A stretch of DNA of 37,041 bases from Promethearchaeia archaeon (GTDB lineage Archaea; Asgardarchaeota; Lokiarchaeia; Sigyniarchaeales; SOKP01). A program made the position numbers and the translations under genes. Under the pieces are notes generated by a model. That model was not told where the DNA came from and ran no database searches. It saw only the letters and a program-made list of their open reading frames with translations. Of this stretch, positions 1-7,166 are shown piece by piece (positions within the stretch are counted from its first letter, which is position 1; every line of letters starts with the position of its first letter). The DNA is taken from positions 1 through 37,041 of the forward strand of contig JAHQWL010000053.1 in NCBI GenBank assembly GCA_029856155.1, read 5' to 3'.

Positions 1-137
1 TCGACTTGGTTAAGAATGGATCACTTCAGGTTAAACCGTTAATTACCCACAAATTCCCACTTTCAGAAATTAATGAAGCTTTTGATGTTATGCGTCGCGG
101 AGAGGGAATTAGAATACTAATATTATGTCAAAAATAG
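1..137 (+). CDS. Zinc-type (MDR) alcohol dehydrogenase, C-terminal fragment
   Basis: Partial gene cut by the window start. The reading frame beginning at base 3 gives 44 residues and a TAG stop at 135-137. The peptide has the typical end of medium-chain zinc-containing alcohol dehydrogenases, with ITHKFPLSEINEAFDVM followed by a short hydrophobic strand (RILIL). It lies 67 bases upstream of the benzoyl-CoA-reductase-like genes on the same strand. In bacterial bzd/bcr clusters a dehydrogenase of this superfamily (6-hydroxycyclohex-1-ene-1-carbonyl-CoA dehydrogenase, Had/BzdX) works just after ring reduction, so that role is a reasonable inference from context. The visible tail alone supports only the MDR superfamily. 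The zinc ligands and Rossmann fold lie outside the window. Confidence 0.75.
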   Translation, partial: DLVKNGSLQVKPLITHKFPLSEINEAFDVMRRGEGIRILILCQK

Positions 138-204
138 AGGTTTAATAAAATTTTTAATTTATTTTTAACTTTCCAATATAGATTGAATCAAGGGGATAAA
201 AAGA

Positions 205-1326
205 TTGTTTGAACAATTTAAAGATTGGTATGAAAATCGTCATGAATATGCAAAGAAGTGGAAAGAACGTACTGGTGGAAAAGTAATAGGAACTTTCTGT
301 ACATATGTACCTGAAGAAATTCTCTATGCTGCGGATATTCTACCAGTAAGAATATTAGGCAGCCACGAACCACAAGATGTCTCCGAACCGCATATATTTG
401 CTATGTTTTGTCCTTTCTGTCGTGATTGTTTAGCACAAGGATTAAAGGGTAAGTTTGATTATCTCGATGGAATTACGATTGCTCAAAGTTGTCTCCATAT
501 TAGACAAGCTTTTACGAGTTGGGATCTCCACATTCCAGTGGATTTTAAATATTATTTACCACATCCCATGAATGTTCAAAGCCCTCGTGCTGTTCCTTAT
601 TTAACAGAAGAATTAAAGGCTTTCAAGAAAGCAATTGAAGAATGGACAGGGAAAGAAATTACTGAAGAGGATCTCAAACGAGGAATTGAGATTATGAATA
701 CTAATAGACGGCTTTTACAACAAGTATACGAGCTTAGAAAACAACCAAATCCACCATTAACAGGTCTAGAAGCAATGCTTATGGTGGTATCCTCACAAAT
801 GGTTGATAAACGAGATCATAATAAAGCTTTAGAAGAACTATTAGAAAAACTTCCTTCAAGAACTTTAGATGAATCTGGTGAGCGCCTTATGATAGTAGGT
901 TCTGAAGATGATGATACGAAATTTGTTGCTATGGTTGAGGATTTAGGTGCGCGATTTGTTATTGATGACCATTGCACTGGTTCTCGCTATTTTAATAATA
1001 AAGTAATATTGGATGGAGATATACTAACTGCAATATCCAAAAGATATGTAGAACGTACTCCATGCCCAAGTAAAGATTGGCCTCAAAGATTGGGACTTGA
1101 AAATATTGTTAAGTTAGCTAAGGAATACGGAATACAAGGAGCAATCTTAATACAACAAAAGTTTTGTGATCCATGGGAATTAACACTCCCAAAAGTGAAA
1201 GAAGCTTTGGAAAATGACGGAATTCCGACATTGTTTCTTGAGTTTGATGTAACCGTACCCCTTGGTCAATTTAAAACTCGTGTTGAAGCATTTTTAGAAA
1301 TAATAAGAGAGGAGGATCTTTTTTAA
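205..1326 (+). CDS. bzdN: Benzoyl-CoA reductase-like subunit (BzdN/BcrC type)
   Basis: Predicted cytoplasmic active-site subunit of an ATP-dependent (class I) benzoyl-CoA reductase, a member of the 2-hydroxyacyl-CoA dehydratase D-component family. In this family BcrB/BcrC-type subunits hold [4Fe-4S] clusters and bind the aromatic CoA thioester. Visible signs are Cys69, Cys72 and Cys75 in [21 protein letters not shown], the segment [12 protein letters not shown] with Cys96, and 373 residues, close to BzdN. The start is TTG at 205, preceded by AGGGG at 191-195; no suitable ATG is present. It is followed after 16 bases by the BzdO-like gene. A 2-hydroxyacyl-CoA dehydratase is the main alternative, but the BcrA-type ATPase motifs downstream and the exact N-O-P-Q-M order favour a reductase. 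The natural substrate, benzoyl-CoA or another aromatic or enoyl-CoA, is not proven. Confidence 0.85.
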   Translation: MFEQFKDWYENRHEYAKKWKERTGGKVIGTFCTYVPEEILYAADILPVRILGSHEPQDVSEPHIFAMFCPFCRDCLAQGLKGKFDYLDGITIAQSCLHIRQAFTSWDLHIPVDFKYYLPHPMNVQSPRAVPYLTEELKAFKKAIEEWTGKEITEEDLKRGIEIMNTNRRLLQQVYELRKQPNPPLTGLEAMLMVVSSQMVDKRDHNKALEELLEKLPSRTLDESGERLMIVGSEDDDTKFVAMVEDLGARFVIDDHCTGSRYFNNKVILDGDILTAISKRYVERTPCPSKDWPQRLGLENIVKLAKEYGIQGAILIQQKFCDPWELTLPKVKEALENDGIPTLFLEFDVTVPLGQFKTRVEAFLEIIREEDLF

Positions 1327-1342
1327 GGAAGGAGGAATTAAA

Positions 1343-2656
1343 ATGATGGAAACTAAATATCCGACAGAGCAATTAAAGTGTTGGAATAAAGCTAAAGCTC
1401 TTAGAAAAAATTATTATAAAGATTTTGCTGAGGCTCATGATAAAGGAGGCCTTCGATGGGTAGGAGGAGCTTGGTCTTTTGATGCTATTCCTGCTGGTTT
1501 GGGAGATGATGTTTATTCACTAACAGGAGAGCCTTATGGCGCAACTGTAGCATTTAATGATAAATTTGCTTTAGAATGCCATGAAGCTACTGAAGCGAGG
1601 GGCTTTGCGCGGGATCTATGCTCTTATATGCGTAATTATTGGGGATCTATACTTATAAACAAATATGCATGGCCGCAATTTTCAGAAGAATTCCCTAAAC
1701 CTGATTTTATTTGGCAAGATCATATTTGTTGTTCACATGCTAAATGGTATCAAGTTGCAAGTGAGCTTGAAGGAGGAATTCCAATGTTCGACATTGATGT
1801 ATCAGTAGGACCATATGAAGAATTAACAGAACATAAAATTAATTATATTGTTGGTCAGATGCATGATGGTATAAAATGGCTCGAAAAAATCACTGGAAGA
1901 GATTATGATGATGAACTATTAATTAAAGCAGTTAAAAACGAATTTCGTACATGTCATTATTGGTCGGCAATTTGCGAGCTTAATAAGGCAATCCCAGCTC
2001 CTTTAGATGAAAAATCAATGTATTCTTTATACGTTCTTGGTACTTTAAGAAAATCAGCTCAATGGACAGCAGATTTTTATGAAAAGGAATTATATCCTGA
2101 GGTAAAAGATCGTGTAGCACGAGGTATAGCTGCCGTAGGAAACGAAAAATGTCGAATTATGACAGATACACAACCTCCATGGGCATTTTTGAGAATATTT
2201 CGCTATTTAGAGCAATACGGTTGTGTCTCTATAGGGAGTCTTTACACTTTTGGTCTTATTGGGTTATGGGAAGATAAAGAAGATGGGAGTTGGGGTCCAA
2301 AGACTATTCCTGATATTGAGATAACAAATCGAGATGAAGCACTAAGAGCTCTGGCAGATTGGAATTTAAGTAGGCCGGAATGGCAACATTTTTACCATCC
2401 AAAACTCAAATCTGATATGATGATTAGGATCGCAAAGGAATGGAAACTGGATGGTGTATTTTTGCACTTTAATAGAGGATGTGAGGGTTTAAGTCTTGGA
2501 ATCGCAGAAAATCGTCTAGCTATCCAAAAAGCAGGAATACCAACCATGCCCTTTGAAGGCAACATGGGAGATGAGAGAGAATTCGATCTTGAGCGAACTA
2601 TGAAGCGTGTAGATGCTTTTATGGAATCACTTGATATGGAGAAGATAAAATACTAA
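1343..2656 (+). CDS. bzdO: Benzoyl-CoA reductase-like subunit (BzdO/BcrB type)
   Basis: Predicted partner of the preceding subunit in the catalytic heterodimer of a class I benzoyl-CoA reductase. It belongs to the same D-component family and its 437 residues fit BzdO/BcrB. The conserved region [19 protein letters not shown] carries Cys129 and Cys130, and [18 protein letters not shown] follows. The C-terminal third has the Rossmann-like segment [17 protein letters not shown], with a Cys and Arg context typical of the family's substrate domain. The start ATG at 1343 has a strong Shine-Dalgarno, GGAGG at 1331-1335, and a second ATG follows directly. A 68-base gap separates it from bzdP, the longest gap inside the cluster. 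A 2-hydroxyacyl-CoA dehydratase beta subunit is the alternative. Confidence 0.85.
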   Translation: MMETKYPTEQLKCWNKAKALRKNYYKDFAEAHDKGGLRWVGGAWSFDAIPAGLGDDVYSLTGEPYGATVAFNDKFALECHEATEARGFARDLCSYMRNYWGSILINKYAWPQFSEEFPKPDFIWQDHICCSHAKWYQVASELEGGIPMFDIDVSVGPYEELTEHKINYIVGQMHDGIKWLEKITGRDYDDELLIKAVKNEFRTCHYWSAICELNKAIPAPLDEKSMYSLYVLGTLRKSAQWTADFYEKELYPEVKDRVARGIAAVGNEKCRIMTDTQPPWAFLRIFRYLEQYGCVSIGSLYTFGLIGLWEDKEDGSWGPKTIPDIEITNRDEALRALADWNLSRPEWQHFYHPKLKSDMMIRIAKEWKLDGVFLHFNRGCEGLSLGIAENRLAIQKAGIPTMPFEGNMGDEREFDLERTMKRVDAFMESLDMEKIKY

Positions 2657-2724
2657 TTGATTTATAGTATTAGATAATATTTTTAAGTTAAAAATTTAAG
2701 ATAAAAAATAAAAAATGGTTTAAT

Positions 2725-3510
2725 ATGATAACTGCAGGAATTGATTGCGGATCTAAAAATACTAAGGTCGTTCTTTTGAAAGAAAATAACATTTTATCAA
2801 CGGCTTCGGTATTAAGTGGATTTGATCAAGAAGAATCAGCAGAGCAAGCATTAAATAGTGCTCTTGAAAAGGCTGGAATTAAACGTGAAGATGTTAAACA
2901 TCTTACAGCAACGGGAGCTGGAATGGAGGCGATTTCTTTTGCTGACGATAATGTCACTACTATTACATGTGACGGTCGTGGAACATTCTTTCTTTTCCCT
3001 TCAACCCGTACTATTATCGATATCGGAGCAGAAGAAGGATTGGTAGTAAAAATCGATGAGAAAGGAAAAGTCAAGGATTTTGGAATAAATGAGAAATGTG
3101 CTGCTGGAGCTGGTGCGTTTATAGAAGCCATGTCGAGAGCATTAGAAGTAGATATCGAAATTATGGGAGAACTTTCTTTAAAATCAACTAAAAAAATTCC
3201 TATGAACGCACAATGTACTATTTTTGCAGAATCTGAAGTTGTATCATTAATCCACCAAAAAACTTCTAAAGAAGATATAATTCATGCTGTTCATGATGCG
3301 ATTGCTGATAGAAATACAAGTATGGTACGTCAAATAGGTATTGAGAAAGACGTGGCATTGATAGGTGGTGTTGCGAATAATATTGGATTTGTAGATGCAA
3401 TGAATAAGAACTTAGGTTTTGATCTCTTAGTACCAAAAGATAATATCGCACCACAATATATAAGTGCTTTAGGAGCAGCACTTATAGCACAAGATAAAAT
3501 TGGAGGTTAA
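2725..3510 (+). CDS. bzdP: Benzoyl-CoA reductase ATPase subunit (BzdP/BcrD type)
   Basis: ASKHA-fold (acetate kinase/Hsp70-like) ATPase, one of two activator subunits that couple ATP hydrolysis to low-potential electron transfer into the reductase core. The N-terminal phosphate-binding loop reads AGIDCGSKNTK (residues 4-14). Two cysteines expected to ligate a [4Fe-4S] cluster shared with the partner subunit are Cys125 in NEKCAAGAGAFIEAM and Cys164 in NAQCTIFAESEVVSLI. The CAAGAG spelling is characteristic of BcrD/BzdP, whereas BcrA and dehydratase activators have CAAGTG. Length 261 matches BzdP. The ATG at 2725 has only a weak upstream SD. A TTG and SD for bzdQ overlap its 3' end, implying translational coupling. 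Confidence 0.87.
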   Translation: MITAGIDCGSKNTKVVLLKENNILSTASVLSGFDQEESAEQALNSALEKAGIKREDVKHLTATGAGMEAISFADDNVTTITCDGRGTFFLFPSTRTIIDIGAEEGLVVKIDEKGKVKDFGINEKCAAGAGAFIEAMSRALEVDIEIMGELSLKSTKKIPMNAQCTIFAESEVVSLIHQKTSKEDIIHAVHDAIADRNTSMVRQIGIEKDVALIGGVANNIGFVDAMNKNLGFDLLVPKDNIAPQYISALGAALIAQDKIGG

Positions 3511-3514
3511 AATA

Positions 3515-4402
3515 ATGTTAAATGCAGAATCAGAAAAAGAATATTGGAGATGGACCGAATCTCGTTATACAAACCCAGATCTAAAATGGGAATCCGCAGA
3601 TATTATATCAGCAGGTGTAGACGTCGGTTCGGTAAGTACTCAAGCCGTTATAATGTTAGATGGAGAAATTTATTGTTATTCAAGCATGCGAACTGGATCA
3701 AATAGTCCAGATAGTGCTAATAACGCTATGGATTGGGCGCTTGAGGGTACTGGTTTAACTTTGGATAAGATTCAATATGTTGTTGGAACAGGATATGGTC
3801 GAGTTAATGTTTCATTCGCAAAACGAGCAATTACAGAAATCGCATGCCATGCACGAGGAGCTAACTTTATTTATGGTCCAGAAATAAGAACAGTATTGGA
3901 CATGGGAGGTCAAGATTGTAAAGCGATACGTTGTGATCAACGTGGTAAAGTTACGGCTTTCCTCATGAATGACAAATGTGCGGCAGGAACAGGTAGAGGG
4001 ATGGAAGTGTTTGCAGATCTGCTTCAAGTACATATTAATGATGTAGGAAAAATGTCTTTAGACATTGAAAAAGAACCCGAACCAGTTAGTAGTACTTGTG
4101 TAGTCTTTGCAAAATCAGAAGCAGTGGGATTACTCAGAAAAGGATGGCCTAAAGAAAAAGTCTTAGCAGCATATTGTTCAGCTATGGCACATAGAATTGT
4201 AACTCTTTTATTACGGCTCGGAATAGAAGAAAAGTTTGCAATAACCGGTGGAATTGCTAAAAATATTGGAGTTGTTAAAAGAATCGAAGATGAATTAAAG
4301 CTTAAAGCTCCCGAGCCAAGTGTTGATCCACAAATTGCAGGAGCTATTGGTGCCGCTTTGTTTGCTAAAGCCCTTGTGGAGAAAGAACGAAAAAAAGCTT
4401 GA
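3515..4402 (+). CDS. bzdQ: Benzoyl-CoA reductase ATPase subunit (BzdQ/BcrA type)
   Basis: Second ASKHA-type ATPase of the reductase activator. The P-loop-like segment GVDVGSVSTQAVIM lies at residues 34-47, the family motif LDMGGQDCKAI at 128-138, and the cluster cysteines are Cys155 (NDKCAAGTGRGMEV) and Cys195 (SSTCVVFAKSEAVGL). GRGMEV after the first cysteine is typical of BcrA/BzdQ rather than of 2-hydroxyglutaryl-CoA dehydratase activators. A TTG opens the frame at 3500, but GGAGGT at 3502-3507 sits 7 bases before ATG 3515, so the ATG is chosen, giving 295 residues. This short form, lacking the extra N-terminal part of Thauera BcrA, is the Azoarcus-type size. With BzdP it should form a heterodimer bridged by one [4Fe-4S] cluster. 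Confidence 0.88.
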   Translation: MLNAESEKEYWRWTESRYTNPDLKWESADIISAGVDVGSVSTQAVIMLDGEIYCYSSMRTGSNSPDSANNAMDWALEGTGLTLDKIQYVVGTGYGRVNVSFAKRAITEIACHARGANFIYGPEIRTVLDMGGQDCKAIRCDQRGKVTAFLMNDKCAAGTGRGMEVFADLLQVHINDVGKMSLDIEKEPEPVSSTCVVFAKSEAVGLLRKGWPKEKVLAAYCSAMAHRIVTLLLRLGIEEKFAITGGIAKNIGVVKRIEDELKLKAPEPSVDPQIAGAIGAALFAKALVEKERKKA

Positions 4403-4438
4403 TGTTCTTTTAAATTAAATAAAAATAAGAGGATGCAA

Positions 4439-4729
4439 ATGACAAAAGCTAATTATGGCTATAAGGATGGTTCAGGAGAATATTTTATCACCATCGATAC
4501 GGATTTGTGCAATTCATGTGGAAAATGTGTAGAAGTATGTCCAGAAGGCGTTCTTGAGATGGCAGAAAATGAGTTAGATCCATTAGGAGATGAGATTATT
4601 GCAAAAGTTTCTGAAGAGCACCGTAAAAAAATAAAATATTCATGTGCTCCATGTAAACCAGGTGGTAAAACAAAAGAACTACCTTGTGTAAAAGCGTGTG
4701 AGTCTGGTGCGCTATCCCATTCCTGGTAG
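4439..4729 (+). CDS. bzdM: 2[4Fe-4S] ferredoxin (BzdM-like electron donor)
   Basis: Small cytoplasmic ferredoxin, likely the direct electron donor to the reductase activator. Cluster I ligands are Cys24, Cys27, Cys30 and Cys34 (CNSCGKCVEVCP). The second set is Cys69, Cys72, Cys83 and Cys87 (CAPCKPGG through PCVKACESGAL), with a 10-residue spacer instead of the usual two, which is a family-specific layout. ATG 4433 directly abuts the SD (GAGG at 4429-4432), while ATG 4439 has 6-base spacing and is preferred. It follows bzdQ by 36 bases, as in the Azoarcus order bzdNOPQM. A 9-bp hairpin begins 12 bases after its stop codon and may mark the operon end. Confidence 0.85.
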   Translation: MTKANYGYKDGSGEYFITIDTDLCNSCGKCVEVCPEGVLEMAENELDPLGDEIIAKVSEEHRKKIKYSCAPCKPGGKTKELPCVKACESGALSHSW

Positions 4730-4740
4730 GTTATAATTTA

Positions 4741-4772
4741 ATTTAGGTTTTTCACAAAATTCTAACCTAAAT
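4741..4772 (+). terminator. 9-bp inverted repeat after the ferredoxin gene
   Basis: ATTTAGGTT at 4741-4749 is perfectly complementary to AACCTAAAT at 4764-4772 with a 14-base loop, placed 12 bases after the bzdM stop. It could form an RNA hairpin that stabilises the 3' end of the bzdNOPQM transcript or slows transcription. There is no long T run right after it, so it is not a classic intrinsic terminator. Archaeal termination usually needs only T-rich tracts. Confidence 0.35.
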
Positions 4773-4878
4773 ACTTATAATATTTATCCTTATTATGGGT
4801 AATTTTTAAAAGTAAAAGAAATCTTAATTTTATTTGCTTTTAATCCATTTTAAAATTAATTTGGTGATAAATTTAATT

Positions 4879-5613
4879 ATGAGTGTGAAAGTTATAAAAG
4901 ATTATTATATTAAAAAAAAAGCGAAATTAATGAAGGATTTTGATTCAATTTTGCCTATTTTACAACAAATTTTCGCTAAAAAGCTTAGTGATGAAAAAGT
5001 TAATGAACTTTTTAATCTGATGAAAAAAGAATATGAAGATCTAATTCCTGAAATACCCTACATTGGAGGCAAAAAAAATATCTTTACCAATTACCTTATT
5101 GGAGGTGCGACTGTTCTAGCAATTATTCGTATTTTAGAAAAAGAACAATTTACATTATGGGATATTGGGGAATTTTTCTATAATCTTAGTGATATTAATA
5201 ACAAATTTAGAAAAAAAATGATGGAAGATACTGGCAAGGATCCTTCCCAATATCCTTTTGAAAAAGAGTATATGGATTATATGAAAGTTTTAACAGAAAC
5301 TTCACAGAAAAGAAAATATCCGGAGAATTGGGTGGCGGATTATGTAGAAGGCGATGGCAAAACTTTCGAATGGGGTTTTAATGTTTATGAATGTGGGATC
5401 CATAAATTTTTTAAAAAATATAATGCTGAAAAATATGTCCCTCTCATCTGTTTATCTGATTTTTCTGAGGCAAACATATTTGGTTATGGATTTTCTCGAA
5501 CCCAAACTCTCTCAAATGGAGCCCCTCTATGTGATCATAGATATATAAAAGACGTTGAAACACCTCGAGCATGGCCACCAGATAAAATACAAGAATTCAA
5601 ACTTAAACTCTAG
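4879..5613 (+). CDS. L-2-amino-thiazoline-4-carboxylic acid hydrolase family protein
   Basis: Resembles the ATC hydrolase family (PF14196), named after the Pseudomonas enzyme that opens the thiazoline ring of ATC to give S- or N-carbamoyl-cysteine; most members have no known substrate. The recognisable features are the N-terminal helical part with IPYIGGKKNIFTNYLIGGA and the C-terminal motif SNGAPLCDHRY, whose Cys-Asp is the family's best conserved signature. I start it at ATG 4879 (244 residues), preceded by GGTGAT at 4863-4868, which matches the anti-SD. A 15-residue extension back to 4834 would have no SD. No signal peptide is visible. It lies just after the bzd genes on the same strand, but the hairpin between them suggests a separate transcript. 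A cysteine-based hydrolase or thioester-acting role is possible but unproven. Confidence 0.65.
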   Translation: MSVKVIKDYYIKKKAKLMKDFDSILPILQQIFAKKLSDEKVNELFNLMKKEYEDLIPEIPYIGGKKNIFTNYLIGGATVLAIIRILEKEQFTLWDIGEFFYNLSDINNKFRKKMMEDTGKDPSQYPFEKEYMDYMKVLTETSQKRKYPENWVADYVEGDGKTFEWGFNVYECGIHKFFKKYNAEKYVPLICLSDFSEANIFGYGFSRTQTLSNGAPLCDHRYIKDVETPRAWPPDKIQEFKLKL

Positions 5614-5656
5614 GAATAAAATGCCAAATGCAGGAAGTCAATTTAAGACTTTACTA

Positions 5657-6313
5657 TTAAATATTATATGAAACAATCCAAAAATACTTTAAGAATTGAA
5701 TTTTAAGATTTTTAACTTTTTTTCCTAGAGTATCACGTATTTCTTTCTTAGTTGGAAAATTTTTCAATATTTCATATTCACGTCCATCTTCTAATTTCCT
5801 TATTTGAAAAGTATTTCCATGAATATCCATTCTACTAATTGATGTTGAACTTTTCTTAATACGTCGATTATCAATAAAAACAACCAGAGCATTTAATTGA
5901 AGCTTTGAATGAAATAATGCAATAAAAGGTTTTAATTTTGGTTTTAATATATGAGACCACCAAAAACCAGCAAAACCAGCTGAAAAGTCGTCCTGAATTT
6001 TGTTTAATAGATAAACATCATCTTGAACAAAATTTACTTTATTTGAAGGAATTCCACGGCTTTTTGCTGTTTGAAGAACTTCATCGTTTATGTCAACAGC
6101 AGTGATAAATTTTGAAACAGATGCAATAGTATTAGTCCAATATCCAGTTCCACATGCGACTTCAAGCACATTTTGATCTTTAAATAAAGTTTTTAGCAGT
6201 CTATGAAGTTCCTTAATGTCTTTTTGACGTTCAGGTCTTAAATATGTTATATCATACTCATAAGCCCTATCTGAATAATATTGCTTGATATCGTTATCAA
6301 TTCTTCTAGCCAT
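5657..6313 (-). CDS. Class I SAM-dependent methyltransferase
   Basis: Rossmann-fold methyltransferase of 218 residues. The SAM-binding motif I is VLEVACGTGYWTNTIA near residues 49-64, followed by an acidic residue at the end of strand beta2 (TAVDIN). The C-terminal half contains FAGFWWSHILKPKLKPF and the paired motifs DIHGNTFQIRKLEDGREY and LKNFPTKKEI, a combination seen in a family of small-molecule methyltransferases of undefined substrate. It is convergent with the ATC-hydrolase-like gene (43-base gap) and transcribed alone. No partner gene suggests its substrate. Confidence 0.8.
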   Translation of the reverse strand: MARRIDNDIKQYYSDRAYEYDITYLRPERQKDIKELHRLLKTLFKDQNVLEVACGTGYWTNTIASVSKFITAVDINDEVLQTAKSRGIPSNKVNFVQDDVYLLNKIQDDFSAGFAGFWWSHILKPKLKPFIALFHSKLQLNALVVFIDNRRIKKSSTSISRMDIHGNTFQIRKLEDGREYEILKNFPTKKEIRDTLGKKVKNLKIQFLKYFWIVSYNI

Positions 6314-6604
6314 ATATATGCTAATTTAGTCAAATTATTGTTATATATTTATTATATAATCTTGATTTATAATGAAATGAAACATCCTCAGATTGATAGA
6401 TGTAAATATTAAATTTTCAATAATAAATATTGAATCAAGCCATATTTTTCTTAAGATTATTTCTATATACATTTAGAAACCATATTTTATATTAAAAGCC
6501 TGTAGAACGTTAAGACACTTTAATTTATCAAAAAAATAAGTCATTTGTAATTATAAGAAGAAAAAAAATTTTTAATTATATTTTTAGTCCATTACCTTTT
6601 TTAT

Positions 6605-6991
6605 TTATCCTTGAGATGTCTTATCCTTACGTATAGCCCAAAAAGTCCAAATGGCTCCTGCGAAATCAATGGCCCCAAAAATTAAAACAATAAAACTTAC
6701 TAATTGTAGTGCAACAAAAATGATCATGAAAATAATAACTGTAGCTCGTGTGTGAACTGTCCACATGAAAAATTTTTCCAACCCCTCTTCATCAAGAGCA
6801 GCGCGAATATAATAGTAAGCTAAGAGCACTAAAATCATTCCAAAAAGACGTGACATTATATCTGGATCTGTTGGGACCATAACTATTGAAAACAAGATTT
6901 CTGGTATAAATAAAAAGATAATTGCTATAATTATTAGATAAATTCCAAAAATAAAGACGGATAATGCGGCTCTACTCATATCTTTAAACAT
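6605..6991 (-). CDS. Small four-helix membrane protein, unknown function
   Basis: Not recognised. The 128-residue product has about four hydrophobic segments: SVFIFGIYLIIIAIIFLFI (about residues 11-29), FGMILVLLAYYYI (50-62), VIIFMIIFVALQLVSFIVLI (85-104) and a last one containing FAGAIWTFWAI. A short charged tail (RKDKTSQG) ends the protein. The ATG at 6991 is the only good start. It sits alone between a 291-base AT-rich gap in which I see nothing and the divergent flavoprotein gene. No catalytic or metal-binding motif is visible, so only 'integral membrane protein' can be supported. Confidence 0.6.
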   Translation of the reverse strand: MFKDMSRAALSVFIFGIYLIIIAIIFLFIPEILFSIVMVPTDPDIMSRLFGMILVLLAYYYIRAALDEEGLEKFFMWTVHTRATVIIFMIIFVALQLVSFIVLIFGAIDFAGAIWTFWAIRKDKTSQG

Positions 6992-7113
6992 TTTACTTAT
7001 TCCTCGTTTATTTTATTTTTGATATTTTATTATGGGATTTCTACAAAAATGTAAGAAGTCATTTTAATGAATTTTAATTTATTTAAAATTTTAAGTATTT
7101 TTTCAAGTGCGAA

Positions 7114-7125
7114 CTTTATAAAAAG
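7114..7125 (+). promoter_or_regulatory. Archaeal TATA box for the BzdV-like gene
   Basis: CTTTATAAAAAG matches the archaeal TATA consensus and lies about 45-50 bases upstream of the start codon at 7167. A transcript start about 25 bases downstream would leave a leader of roughly 25 bases that includes the GAGAG SD at 7154-7158. Confidence 0.5.
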
Positions 7126-7166
7126 TAATTAATTTTATGGTTAATTTTATTTAGAGAGTGTTTAAC

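Noticed and set aside
2826..3131. Minus-strand open frame of 101 codons opposite bzdP
   Set aside because: Shadow of the real gene: composition is Ser/Pro-rich reverse-complement translation, with no SD and no domain.
205..4402. 2-hydroxyglutaryl-CoA dehydratase (HgdABC) instead of benzoyl-CoA reductase
   Set aside because: HgdC-type systems have one activator gene with CAAGTGRF-like spelling. Here two different ATPase genes with CAAGAG and CAAGTGRGMEV and a following ferredoxin fit benzoyl-CoA reductase.
6314..6604. Possible non-coding RNA or small gene in the 291-base gap
   Set aside because: Only AT-rich sequence with short poly-A/T runs; no SD-led frame and no stable hairpin that I could see.
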